Assembly: GCA_023935145.1 (NCBI GenBank)
Contig: CM043700.1
Span: forward strand, 138,227,328-138,291,327
DNA length: 64,000 nt
Direction: 5' to 3'
Origin: Bretschneidera sinensis
Lineage: Eukaryota > Streptophyta > Magnoliopsida > Brassicales > Akaniaceae
This document shows, one piece after another, positions 45,639 to 57,223 of this stretch. The notes beneath the pieces are model-generated. The model saw only the letters and a program-made list of their open reading frames with translations, searched no databases and had not been told where the DNA came from. The position numbers and the translations under genes are program-made. Numbering within the stretch: position 1 is the stretch's first letter; every line of letters begins with the position of its first letter.

Positions 45639-48600
45639 TCAACTGGACCTCAATGATGAAGTTCGCCCCCTAAATCCAACAACGCTTAGTTTTGAGGCTG
45701 TGCCAGGCTTTCTGCTCTCTGCTCCTTTCCTCCTGTCCCAAGTTCCTTTCTTTGAACTACTTGCAACAGAAGATCTAACCGATTTTGACACCTTACCTGC
45801 TGCCTTCGAAGATCTTGCTGGAGGTGATGTTTTTATAGATTTTGTAACTAAGGATTTCCTTCCTGATGTCTGGGAAGATACAACCTTGTTGTGAGCACTA
45901 GAAGATTTCACTGCTCCAGCTTTAGTCTTGTTTTTCTGACTTGACACTTTCATTAATTTTGCACTCTTCCCCTTCTCTTGCATTATTCGAGTCCTCGCAA
46001 CATCTCTCCGGACATTATCCACAGTGAGAGATTCCAAGCTCTCATTCTTTCTTATCGCTTCCTCAATTCGTTCCGCCAAGATCACGTTCTTTTTAGCCAC
46101 CAAACTAGTCACTTTCCCTGTAAAGAGGATAAAGGAATTTAGCCCTCTGCAGCTTCAAAAACCAGAAATGGTAATCACCACAAATCTTGACAATCTCTTG
46201 ATTAGAAAGAAAGTCTCTTAGCATACAAAGGGAGACAAAGAAGATATGGCTTTACATGCAGAAATGTCAGAGTAAGATTCATGTTGCCAACCCAAATAGG
46301 TGTCAAGCCAGCAATAAAGTTCCACAACACTAGCAGTGGCTCAAAAGTTGATATTTGTGTGTATAGTTGCAATTGGAGATGGGGGGCAATATGGTTAAGA
46401 ATGCCTTCCAACTAATTTCAACACATCTAAGCCAACATTAGAAAGATAGATATGATTTTTTTGATAAGTAGAAAGAAAGATATGATGGAATTCATCTGGC
46501 TTAAAAACCAGATACTAATTATGGGGTATTTCATTTTGGGATTGTTAGCACTCATGTCAGAAATGAACAGAGGGCACTGCAATTTTCAATTTTAGTAAAA
46601 AGAAATAAAACAAATGATACGGAATTTATTACCTTTTGCACCCATACGAGCAGTTCTTCCTGTACGATGAAGGTAGTCAATCTAAAAGGTCAAAGAAAGC
46701 GAATTAAAAATTTCAGATTTTCGAGTACGGGTAAAAAAAAGGGAGGGGGGGGAGGGGGAATAGAAGATAGGGTAATAAAAGAATGCTATGCTAAAGGGAA
46801 ATTTAACAAACCAGCCACATATATGATACTTACAGAGTTCAAAGGGAAATCAAACATGATAACATGATCTACATCCAAGTCCAGCCCCCTAGCAGCCAAG
46901 TCTGTGCATACCAATGTGGGGCAATCTCCATCATTACTCTTAAATTTCTTTAGGTTTTCAACCCTGGATTTCACAAGAGAGCAGTTGGGCTATATTCTTT
47001 GAATAATTTATCAAGAAACAAAAAAATTCTTTGAATAAGCATACATGCATGTGCATGGTATTCTTTATGATAAAAGCACCATAAAAATGATAAAAACATA
47101 GACACTAAGTGGGGAATTGATAACGTCTAGCATTGTCCCACCTTTGTTCTGCTGGCACCTCGCCATGGTAATTGACAGTAGAGAACTGATTTTCAGCAAG
47201 GAAGTGATCCACAGCACGGCTAGAATTCAAAGTATTACAGAAAACCATTACCCTGTTCCCCTTGGCCAAGCTTGGCTCAAGAACCTGCTTTCACATTACA
47301 CTTAACCCATGTAAATTATCTTTTTTTGACAAGTAACCCATGTAAATTATCTACTTAGAATGCTCACATTGCAGAGGTAACAATAATATCAAATCTCAAA
47401 AATGATTCAATGCCTCCATTTGGCAAATAAACTGAAGTGTGACTAAGCCTGCTTAGATAAAGCACCATTGGAAGAACAAAAGCGGTTGGCTTAGAAGTGA
47501 CGTTAAAATTGTTTTTCTTTTGGCTTTTTTCTTTCATGAGGCCCCTAGCCAAGAGATTAAATAAGAGAATGTGTGAAGTAGAAATAAAAGTGAAAACAAC
47601 GAAACTAGCATAGTTTAGTGAAGTTCATCTTGATAGTATAGTGAATTCTTTTAACATAAAAGACTGAGTTCCCTAACCCCCTAACTCAATTTATACTTGA
47701 TAAGGATTTGAAGATGAACTAGCCCAACCTCATCCCATGACCTACAGCATTATAAAGACAAGGTTATATTGGATGGTTGACTGCAGGAAATTTATTATAT
47801 GTCATATGATATACAGTACCAGTCTAGGCCTATCTGAAGGCTAACAGTCTTGGACAAATGGCACTGTTAGGAAAAGAAAAGAAAAAAAACACACACACAC
47901 ACAATCAGATGCATTCACGAGAAAATTCCTCCATCTTCAGACTTCATCATTCAGAACAAAATTAGTTACTCTGAAAATGAACGAGACAGCACCAAGAAAT
48001 AGACCTGTAGCAATGCTTCCAGCTTGTTCTCAGAACCTGAAAGTTTGATGAAATCATGGCGAGCTGATGCTATCTTTTTATGTAGTGTTGATGTTCGCAA
48101 ATGCACTATTCCTTGAAATTCCTCATCAACCAGCTTCTGCACTGCCTGAAAAACCTCAAAAGGTCAAGTGTCCCACGTCTTTCAAAACCACATCAGGGTA
48201 GAAGAAACTTTATTAATACACAATTTTACCAAACTGAAGCAAGATTAGATTTGAGAATTTGAATTTTAATCTTTGGCTTACATCCTCAGAAGGGTGTAAA
48301 TGTATCTACTACCCTCAATCCAATGGATTTTCTTCCCTTATCTTTACCCTTATGCATTGCATGTCTCCATTAGAATCATGTGGAAAATAGCTCAATTTGA
48401 TAAGCTATGGCACTATGCATTTCTTGTTTAATCAATAGCAAGCCATTTAAAGCAGGCAACTGTGAAACCGAATTTCTTTGTAAACCTCTCTCATAAAGGC
48501 AGTTAGATACAAACCCATATTCAACACAAAATCTGTATTTTAACCATCTACAGTAAGATATATATCTCTTGCTCTTCCAGCATTTGTTCAAGATTTCAAG

Positions 48601-51073
48601 TTAAATATAATCAATTTGGTACTGCAAATTCAAATCTCAACAGTAGCTTTCACTTTACAATTTTCCCTGCAAATATGCTGCAACAGAAGGACACTGAGTG
48701 GAATTCTTAAGCATGTTTGATGTCAAGAACTGTTACCAAAAATGTTTTATCTATAAAGAGTTGCAAGCCTAAAGTCTAATGCACTTGTAAAGATCTTCAA
48801 TAGCACAACTTAGATATTAACATAAGTTAGGGGAGAAAAACATTGAGCAACTTCAGAAATGGGCCGCCCATTTTGAAACCACATAAATGTATATCCTTCG
48901 CTTTACCGTCTGTTAGCATGTGCTTATGCAAGAGAAGGCGGAGGTGGGCTTTCATGTGGAGAAAAGAAGACGGAATAATTGAAATTATTAAAATAAAAGT
49001 TTAGAAAGAAGGAAGCTTGTTCATTTCCAACCTAGATTAGATATGCCTCAAACAAATTGACTTCTTGTAAATGCTATAAAAGGAAAATTCGGTTAGAGCT
49101 ACAAAATGATCATTATAACTCAGAACATGGCTAAAACAAAATTTTCAGGTAGCTTGCAAACCCCTCCGCCTAAGCAAGTCAGCATACCTTTGTCATTGTT
49201 GCTGTGACCAAAATAGTTTGAAATCCTTGGCCATTTGATTTTGATGCACGATGTTTTAATGGGCCAAGAAACTTGTGGATGTCAGGACCAAAGCCACGAT
49301 CGAACATGGTGTCTGCCTCATCCAGCACCTACTAAGAGATTGCCATCACCATGAAGTAAACCAGAATTACAGTAATAAAGACTTGCTAAGGCATACAAGT
49401 ACATCATCACAAGGTTTCTACACATCAATGCAAAATGTGCACTTCCCACCTTCTAAGATATATTGCAATACTTTATAAGTAGTGAATTTAAATAAATATG
49501 TTCAGATGCTCACCAGGTATTTGATGTCACCATAGACCATGTTTCCATCCTCAATATGCTGAAGAACTCTGCCAGGGGTTCCGACTACCATGTCTATTGG
49601 GCTATTCAACGAATCTTCTTGGGGTCTCAACCGACCACCACCACTCACCATAGTAGATCTGAATCGTGCATGGTGGCTGATAGACTTTGCCACACGAAAA
49701 ACCTAAAATGGCCATCTATTTTTGATAAGTCATCTAATGTTGGTTAACTGAAAAAGTGAAGGGCAAAGTTAAATCAGATACAGATTCTAAATAAAGTACA
49801 CAAAGACCTGCTCAGATAGTTCCCTCGTGGGGCATAGCACAACAGCTCTAGGACGCCTGGGTCTCATTAGCATACCCAACAATGCCTCATCTCGTCTCAT
49901 CAACTGCAACATCAAAGAAATAAGAAGAGTACCAGCTTACAAATTTAGAACTTCCAATAGCAATATTATTTAGATGCAATTGCTTTGAATGCTTCCAAAA
50001 ATAAATAAAACCTAAGCAAACAGAGAATTAGATCATCATAAAATCTAATTAGATCAATGGTGTCACATTTTGAGAATTTTCACAATACACCCAATTCAAG
50101 AAAATGGAATTTTGAAGGGATAGATCGCTAAAGAAACACAAGTAAACGGCCCAGTATGGCACGCTTCAAATTTTCAACAAACCAAATGTATCACACATAA
50201 AGCACAAATCGGAAATCAAACAGAGTCTAAACGGTGTGAATACGGAAAAAAAAAAACTAAAGCCCCCAAACATGAACAAACATCAAATCTACCTCGAAAA
50301 TTCCGTTGGCTCATTGGGCAAAATGTGACAAAAATCCAAAATTTGAGCCAACTAGCACACAATTCAATAAAAAAGAAATGAAATTTCAATTCAGAGCCCC
50401 AAAGCGCAAATAAGCATCAAAAGCACCTCAAAATTTCATTGACCCACAAAGCAACATGTGGCAAAATCAATATTTGAGCCAAATAACAGACAAAATCGAT
50501 TCAAAAAGAAGAAGAAGAAGAACGAAGTGAGTACAAAGAAAGCACCTGAACAAGAGGAAGCATGTAAGCAAGAGTCTTGCCTGACCCAGTATGAGAACCC
50601 AAGACCACACTCTTCCCCTCTAAAACAGCAGGGATACCAATACACTGTATCTCAGTGGGAACTTCAATACCCATCTCCCTCACAGTCCCCATCACCTCAT
50701 TACTCAACCCCAACTCCTCAAAACCCACTACCAACTTCTTCTTCTTATTACTCTTGCTTTCATTCTCCTCAACAGCACTCACTGATGACTGTTGTGGGGT
50801 TTTGGTTTCTGGAGGTTTTGCAGAGTCCTTAAGGTGCCTAAGTCTCAGCCTTTCAAGAAGGATTGTGTGCTTCAGTTGGTCTGGTTCACTGTTTATCGAG
50901 GGTGTTGTGGTTGTTGTGGTGCAAAGGGGCCTAAACCCTGGCAAAACCCTAGCGGACCGTTTTGGGAGTCTTAGAATTGGAAAGCGGTGATAGTGTTTGG
51001 AGAAAGAAAACAAAGTTGAGGAGAGAGAGAGGGAGAGGATTGCTCTTGATGTTCCTCCCATAGCATTTTGCAT
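45639..51073 (-). CDS. RH39: DEAD-box ATP-dependent RNA helicase 39 (chloroplast)
   Basis: Nine minus-strand exons: 51073-50546, 49903-49808, 49702-49514, 49328-49188, 48145-48005, 47284-47142, 46963-46834, 46681-46633 and 46117-45639. All have GT-AG junctions and join to 631 residues. A Ser/Thr/Arg-rich transit peptide precedes the Q-motif region ([14 protein letters not shown]). The motifs in order are GSHTGSGKT (Lys166), PTREL (201-205), TPGR (250-253), DEAD (274-277), [24 protein letters not shown] and HRTGRTAR (461-468). A basic Ser/Lys-rich tail of about 155 residues ends in [10 protein letters not shown]. In Arabidopsis RH39 acts in 23S rRNA hidden-break processing in the chloroplast. 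All catalytic motifs are intact. A partial, rearranged paralogue lies directly upstream on the same strand. Confidence 0.95.
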
Positions 51074-51320
51074 TTTCTCTTCGCAGTCCTTGTTGGGGTT
51101 CTGTTTTGATAGGGAGTTTTTGTTACTTCATGAGACTTTCTAGCAGAATTTGGTGTTCGTGTGAAAAGGGTTTATTATCCATGTCGTTCGAGTTCTGATT
51201 AAGACACCGGAGAGAGAGATGAAATGGTTTTCGGTCGCCAAATCCAAAATCAGCCCAACCATGAGTTTATTGATGAACGAGATTTGGGTTTTGATTCTCT
51301 TCGGGCTCTGGGGCAGAATT

Positions 51321-51349
51321 TGGGCCCTTCCAAATGGTTATAAGGCCCA
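51321..51349 (-). promoter_or_regulatory. Site II-type motifs upstream of RH39
   Basis: TGGGCC at 51321-51326 and GGCCCA at 51344-51349, about 250-280 bp upstream of the RH39 start codon. This resembles the motif pairs before the small protein gene. Confidence 0.4.
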
Positions 51350-51923
51350 ATGTACGATAGGTTCAATCTTTTTTTTCTTCTAAATAATTCTTTGGGCTGA
51401 TGATAAACAACTTTTATGGAATTTATTCAAAATTGTTTCAAAGAGGGAACACTATTTTCTTTCATATTTTTTTGGGCTGAACAATTTGTATGCAATATGT
51501 TTAATTTTTTCTAGTAAAACAATCCAAAAGAATAGAGTGTTAGTTTTGTTCTAAGAATAGTTTAGTAATATATCATATTAAAAATAAATAAATAAATTTT
51601 TCAATAAAAATCAAATAAATGAATTTAATTTTTAAATAAAATTTTCATTGATTTAACATTTCATGCCTAAAAAGACCGTTAATGGGCATTGATGCTGAAT
51701 TGGTTTGAACATGTGGCATAATTTTCAAATAGAACCTTAAGATTATTTTTTCTTTTAACAAGTAACTTAGCATCTTAGAACGAGTTGAGCTGTTCTTTTA
51801 TGTGATTAAATAATATGCTAATAATAATAATTATTTTTTTATTTATAAGCATTCTAAGCATAAATGGTCACATATTCTCTATTAGAAAACTGAATCTGAA
51901 TGAAAGAAAGATATAAAGAGTTT

Positions 51924-52180
51924 GTGTCAATTGAATTACATATATAACCTTATTTAAATATTTGATTTATATATTTAATTATAGATTTAAAATACATTTT
52001 GAAGGGTGAACACCAAATGGAAGTTGTGGGGAAAATAGGAAAGAAAAACATAGAAAAAAAATGAAGATGGTTAGAGTAAATTGAGTTTCTATATATAATC
52101 TTATTTAAATATTTAATTTATATATTTAAATATGGGTTTAACAGGCATTTTTATTGGTGGACACCAAATAGAGGTTATGG
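51924..52180. repeat. Diverged direct repeat, about 150-bp period
   Basis: Copies at about 51924-52027 and 52076-52177 share ATATATAA-CTTATTTAAATATTT, TTTATATATTTAA and GG-GAACACCAAAT in the same order. Located between RH39 and its paralogue; non-coding. Confidence 0.6.
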
Positions 52181-52288
52181 TTTTATTAATAATATATAAG
52201 TATAGATATAATTTTACCACATGTTTAGTTGCAAAAAGAATTTCAATTTTCCAAATAAAAAATCCAACTAATTCCTTTCAAATGCAAA

Positions 52289-52294
<6 letters not shown>

Positions 52295-52359
<65 letters not shown>
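52295..52359. repeat. (AT)n microsatellite
   Basis: About 32 uninterrupted AT units, likely polymorphic in length. Confidence 0.95.
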
Positions 52360-52360
<1 letters not shown>

Positions 52361-52604
52361 CAGAACTCACTGTGTTAGGAAGTTTACCTAAGTAACTTCA
52401 TCCAAGTTTTGCCTACAAAGTAAACAAGACAATCACAATAATATGGGAAATGTAACTTTTTGAATCCGTAAATATCAAGCTAGTAAAAGATGTACAACAG
52501 AACCCAGAAAACATGACAACTTGTTAGCCTACATAGAAAATGGGCTCACATATATCACACATGCTACATTTTATCGATGCAACAAGTAAAACTGATCAGC
52601 AACA

Positions 52605-55600
52605 TCATGATCCTGAAACGTCAATACGAAGAGAATCCATAGCTTCATCAACTTTTTTCTTCAGAACATCCAGAGACTCGAGGAGATCAAATACCTCTTT
52701 TTGATCCATCTCCAGCAACATTGCAGTTACTTTGCCTGCATGATTGCGCTCAACATGCTCCACAACAGGGGATAGCTGTTTGCCCAGCATCTATAATTTT
52801 TAATAAAACAAGTGAAATTCAAGATGCTTGCATCCCAGAAAACATGCATAACTTTGAGATTGCAATGGGAAACCAAAGCTTCATAATAAATGATCATCAT
52901 ATGATTATTATGCTAAGTTAACAAAGCAGAATAAAAATGCAGGTTGATACCTCTGTCACTGACGAAGTAACTAGAACAATTTGAAATCCTATACAATCTT
53001 TCATTGGGCTTATAATCTTCTGAATTTCAGGACCAAATCCATGATTTAACATAGTGTCAGCATCATCCAATACCTATTAAGAGGTTTTTGCTGTCACTAA
53101 AAATACAAAAGATTCTTAATGTAAGGACACCACGATCTACATCTCAACAGAAAATTTACACTGCATAGTGGCACATTTCTTTCTCAAGCAAGAAAAATAA
53201 AATATAAAACTGTAGCAAATTGAAAAGATTTCATTTGCCATTGTATTAAAACAATACTAACCAAGTACTTCAAGTCATCGCACACCAGATTTCCCTCCTC
53301 TATGTGTTCAAGAACCTCACCAGGAGTGCCAACTAGCATGCCAATAGCGGTATTTGACAAATCTTGAGGGCCTTTTGACTGGTCATCACCGTTTTTCAGC
53401 GAAGACTTCAATCGAGCATGATCACTAATAAATTGTGCCACACGAAAACCCTGCAAAGTCCTTTCACAGTTAAGACATCCTCGCATTTTATGTAAGCCAT
53501 ACTAGTAAAATTCACAGAGAAAGGAAGGTGACCTCATCAGATAGCTCCTCTGTGGTGCACAATACAATGGCTCGAGGATGCTTGGGCTTCATGCTAACTG
53601 ACTCATCTTGTCTCAGTAGCTGCATGATATTAAAATATTATAAAATAAAACTCTTCTCTCCTAACTCCCTAGTGGTGAACATAATGCTTGTATTATTAAA
53701 ATTAACATTATAATCTCCCATTTCCTGTGTTGCTCTGACTCTCATTCTACTTGAAGTACCCATGCCGATAGATATGACACTGGTAAGGGCACAGCTCGTG
53801 GACACTCTTAAGTTAATAGAAAATAAGTGAAAATTAACGAATATGATACATGAGCACATACATACACTTGATACTAGTAACCGAGTCCAAATACATACAC
53901 AATTCTACCACTCCTATATTCTAAGAAAGATTAGAACCAATTAGAGGACTAGATTATTTTTGAAACCTAGATGGATTGGTGGAAACATACCAGAAAGACC
54001 TCAATGACAAAATAAAGGCCAACCTAATATATACGTTAAGAGAGTTAGAAGATAATGATTTGTGCTAAAGCATTATGCATAGGAAAAAAAAATTTCTCCA
54101 TGTTGTGAATTTTATATGATGATTGGATTTTTTTTGTTCACTTAGGATATGTCCTTTGATTGTGAATATGTATCTCACATCCTTCTTGTTCCCTTCTGTT
54201 TCTGGCTCCAATTACTTTTCGTTGTTGCGGGGAAAATTGAAGGAAAATAAACAAAAATAAAAATGCACGTGCAAATTTTTCTTATCAAAATTAAAGAAAA
54301 AATGTCCTATTAAATAGGCAGAGTGGATTTAATATCTCAGCTTTTCACAGCAAGGATATCCAAGATATAAAGCAGTGAATCAACAGAGAGGCATGCTCAA
54401 CCGAAGGCCTATTAACACTTTCTCCATCTAAGAAAATTGCATTTTCCTGATTTGTTCTCATGTTGAATCCTATTATTTTATTACACTATCAAATGTAGAA
54501 AATATATCTTTTTCAGCTTTTTTTGTCTGAAAAATTATTCAGATTACAAAAGAAATGCCATCTTTTTTAATGAGATATTGGTTGTTGATTTTAAACCTTA
54601 TCATATGGTATAAGGGTGTGCTTGGTGGGCAACACGAGAGGAGTATAGGATGATTTTTTACCTATGAGTATGTTTGATGGACAGGATGAGATAGAGGATA
54701 GAATGTCTCATCTGATAAAATCATCTTGCTTTAGGGGGTAGAATGAGGCATCCTAGGGTCTATCTCATCCTATCCTCCAACTCATCTTGTCCGCCAAGCC
54801 CAGCCTAAATGGTTGTGGAGGAATCATCATCACATCGGATTGGAAAAGAACTCGGTCATGTTTCTAGATTAAATAAGAAATGTCATATTTTTAATGAGAT
54901 AAAGAACTCACGCCAGGTTTTGGTTCAATTCAATTGCAAGCTTATTGCAAGATTATTCTATGCAATTCAAGTATCTTGAAATTTGAGCTAAATTCAATTG
55001 TTTGGCTCATAATAATACAATTCAATTACATACTTCTATTCAATTACATGCTTCATTATTTCTAAACGCTAGAATAAGCATTTATACTTTTCAGACAAAA
55101 TGCCCATGGCTAGAGCAAATTATTCCAACATTATCCATAAAACCTAATACTCTATCCGACTCCATGTAAATTTCATTTAGAATTGCATATATCGTTTATT
55201 TGATCAATTAACTAAGATATGTTGTCTAATCCTATGTCAAAGTCAATCAGACAAAATTTAATATTACACAGATTTATTCTATACAATCAATTCAATATAT
55301 GAATAACTTAGAAGTTAGAACCCAGTTTCATTAACAAATCCAGTGCAAAACATGGATCATTGGCTAGAGGAAAAAAGAAACCCCAACACAACAGCTACGT
55401 GTCAGCTAGCATCAATTTAAATTTTTTTACCAAACCAACAAATTAAAAAGTCCAACAGAAAGAGAGATATCATTTGACATGCAAATTCCATTAACAGATT
55501 CAAGAAACATGTAGCAAAGGGAAAAGGGTACCTGAAGAAGAGGCAGCAAATAAGCCAAAGTCCTGCCAGACCCAGATTTAGAACTCAATACCACACTTTT

Positions 55601-56056
55601 GCCGTCCAAAACAGCTGGGATCCCAACACACTGAATCTCACTAGGAACCCAAATATCCATCTCCTCCGCAGCCCATATCATCTCTTCTCTCAAACCCAGT
55701 TCTTGGAAACTGGACACCACATTTGTGGGTGCACCCTTCACATTCTCCAAGCCAGCCTCAGTTCCCCTTCGTGCCTTCTCAACACCAGTAGAACTACATG
55801 TTGTTGTTGGTTTAGTTTCTGGGAAGGTTTTTAGGGAGCCCTTGCGTTGTCTAAGCCTGAATTGCTCAAGAATTAGTGAGTCCTTTCTGTTGGGTTTTGG
55901 TAGAACTTTTGGGTCTTTGTTTTCAGTTTGGGTGGTAATGGTGGAGAGAGGTCTAATCAATGGAAAATGTTTGATGGGTGTTGATAGTTTCGTTGTAGAA
56001 AGGAGTTTGGAGGTGAGAGAGAGGCTGATCAGAAGTTGTTTGCTTGTTCTTTTCAT
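52605..56056 (-). CDS. RH39-like pseudohelicase fused to a PABP C-terminal (MLLE/PABC) domain
   Basis: Five minus-strand exons: 56056-55532, 53619-53533, 53450-53262, 53073-52951 and 52790-52605. All have GT-AG junctions and phase-0 introns and join to 369 residues. Exons 1-4 match RH39 exons 1-4 in order, phase and sequence (for example GHTGSGKT versus SKSGSGRT). The N-terminus looks like an organelle presequence. Motif changes: Walker A Lys to Arg165, PTREL to TTEEL (197-201), TPGR to TPGE (246-249), DEAD to DDAD (270-273). The second RecA domain and HRTGR are missing. Exon 5 (residues 309-369) instead carries MLGKQLSPVVEHVE and AGKVTAMLLEMDQKEV, the signature of the PABP MLLE domain, which in family members binds PAM2 peptides. 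ATPase activity is unlikely. The intact frame suggests a protein is still made, but expression is unproven. Confidence 0.75.
54614..54805. mobile_element. Tourist-like (PIF/Harbinger) MITE in intron 1 of the RH39-like gene
   Basis: 192 bp flanked by TAA on both sides (54611-54613, 54806-54808). The left end GGGTGTGCTTGGTGGGCAA and the right end TTGTCCGCCAAGCCCAGCC form inverted repeats, and similarity extends inward to GGATAGGATGAG-type words. Non-coding. Confidence 0.7.
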
Positions 56057-56883
56057 GGCTTTTTCGCTGCTTCTATTCTGTTCAAGAGTTTAGTGCCTGC
56101 GTTTTGTCTTTGCTCTTGGGTTTTTCCGTCGTTTGCGTGACAACTGCGAAGCGTTCGATTGTTTGCAGAGTCGGTTTTTGAGTGGGTGGTGATACAGTCA
56201 CCCTGATGGAGATGAGTTAGCTCACTGCACAATTTCGACTGGTTACAGCCTTCCACCAATGATAGAGCGCCACATCATATTTTTCAACGCATTTTTTTTC
56301 TACTACATGGGTAATAATAGTTCTTTCATATCTAGATTTTTGTTAATTTGTCTAGGATTTAATTGTGCTTGCTAGTTTGTGTTAATTTGTTCTCTCCTTT
56401 TGTTGAGAATGTTAACTATATATAGCTTTAACCCCAGTGCAAATTTGAAATTATACGATTTCTCACTGAAACAAATCCTGCAGCATCTTAAACGCATGTG
56501 CTGACAAGAAAACAAAGGAAGAGGAAGTTTACTAAAGTCTAATAAAAATCCATGCTTCATTCGTCAATGGTTTTAATTCGAACCCATCAGACCTGAGAGA
56601 GCTAGTAATGTACGACTTCGAAGTCATTTTATGCACTAAAAGTCTAAAACCATGCCCACCAAGTGTTCGATCAAATTACTGAACAAGACATTTTTATGTG
56701 GAACACTATGATAAGGGGCTCAGGGGCTCAGCTCAAGGTTAGACGGCTAGACCCCCGTTTTCCTCTATACCCAAATGGACAATCGAAGCGTTAAAGCCTG
56801 ATAACTTCCTTTACTTTTCCATTTTGAAATGAATCTCTGATTCATTCAAAACAAACAACAACGCTTTAGCCAAGTTTTTCAAT

Positions 56884-56914
<31 letters not shown>

Positions 56915-57223
56915 TCATCCAGATTGATGCAATCCATAAAACAGTTTATAACCGACGGGATCTCAATGGCATTTTCACATTTGAAATTTTCAGTGCATGG
57001 AGACTACGAATTGCCACAAATCAGTATTATACTACTATCAAAATGGAAATGCAAAAATAAATACTTTCGCGATCCTTCGCGTGGAAGCATAAGAGAAAAT
57101 TTAGAGAACTATACTCTAATGAAAGCCAATCATTTCCAATTGTCAAAATTAAGCATAATCATGAGTCTATATAGGAGAACAATTTCATTTGACTCGTGGA
57201 TCCGTAGCTGATGACAAATCAAA
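56057..57223. other. Spacer between the RH39-like gene and HGPT
   Basis: 56057 to about 56270 should be the leader and promoter of the RH39-like gene. The remainder is AT-rich with a (TA)n run near 56885-56907. The ORF at 56924-57211 lies 3' of HGPT on the opposite strand and has no recognised product. Confidence 0.5.

Noticed and set aside
46667..46867. Plus-strand ORF with Gly run opposite RH39
   Set aside because: It covers RH39 exons 7-8 and an intron on the opposite strand; the Gly run is an intronic G tract.
52132..52395. 87-codon ORF with an Ile-Tyr run
   Set aside because: It is the translation of the (AT)n microsatellite.
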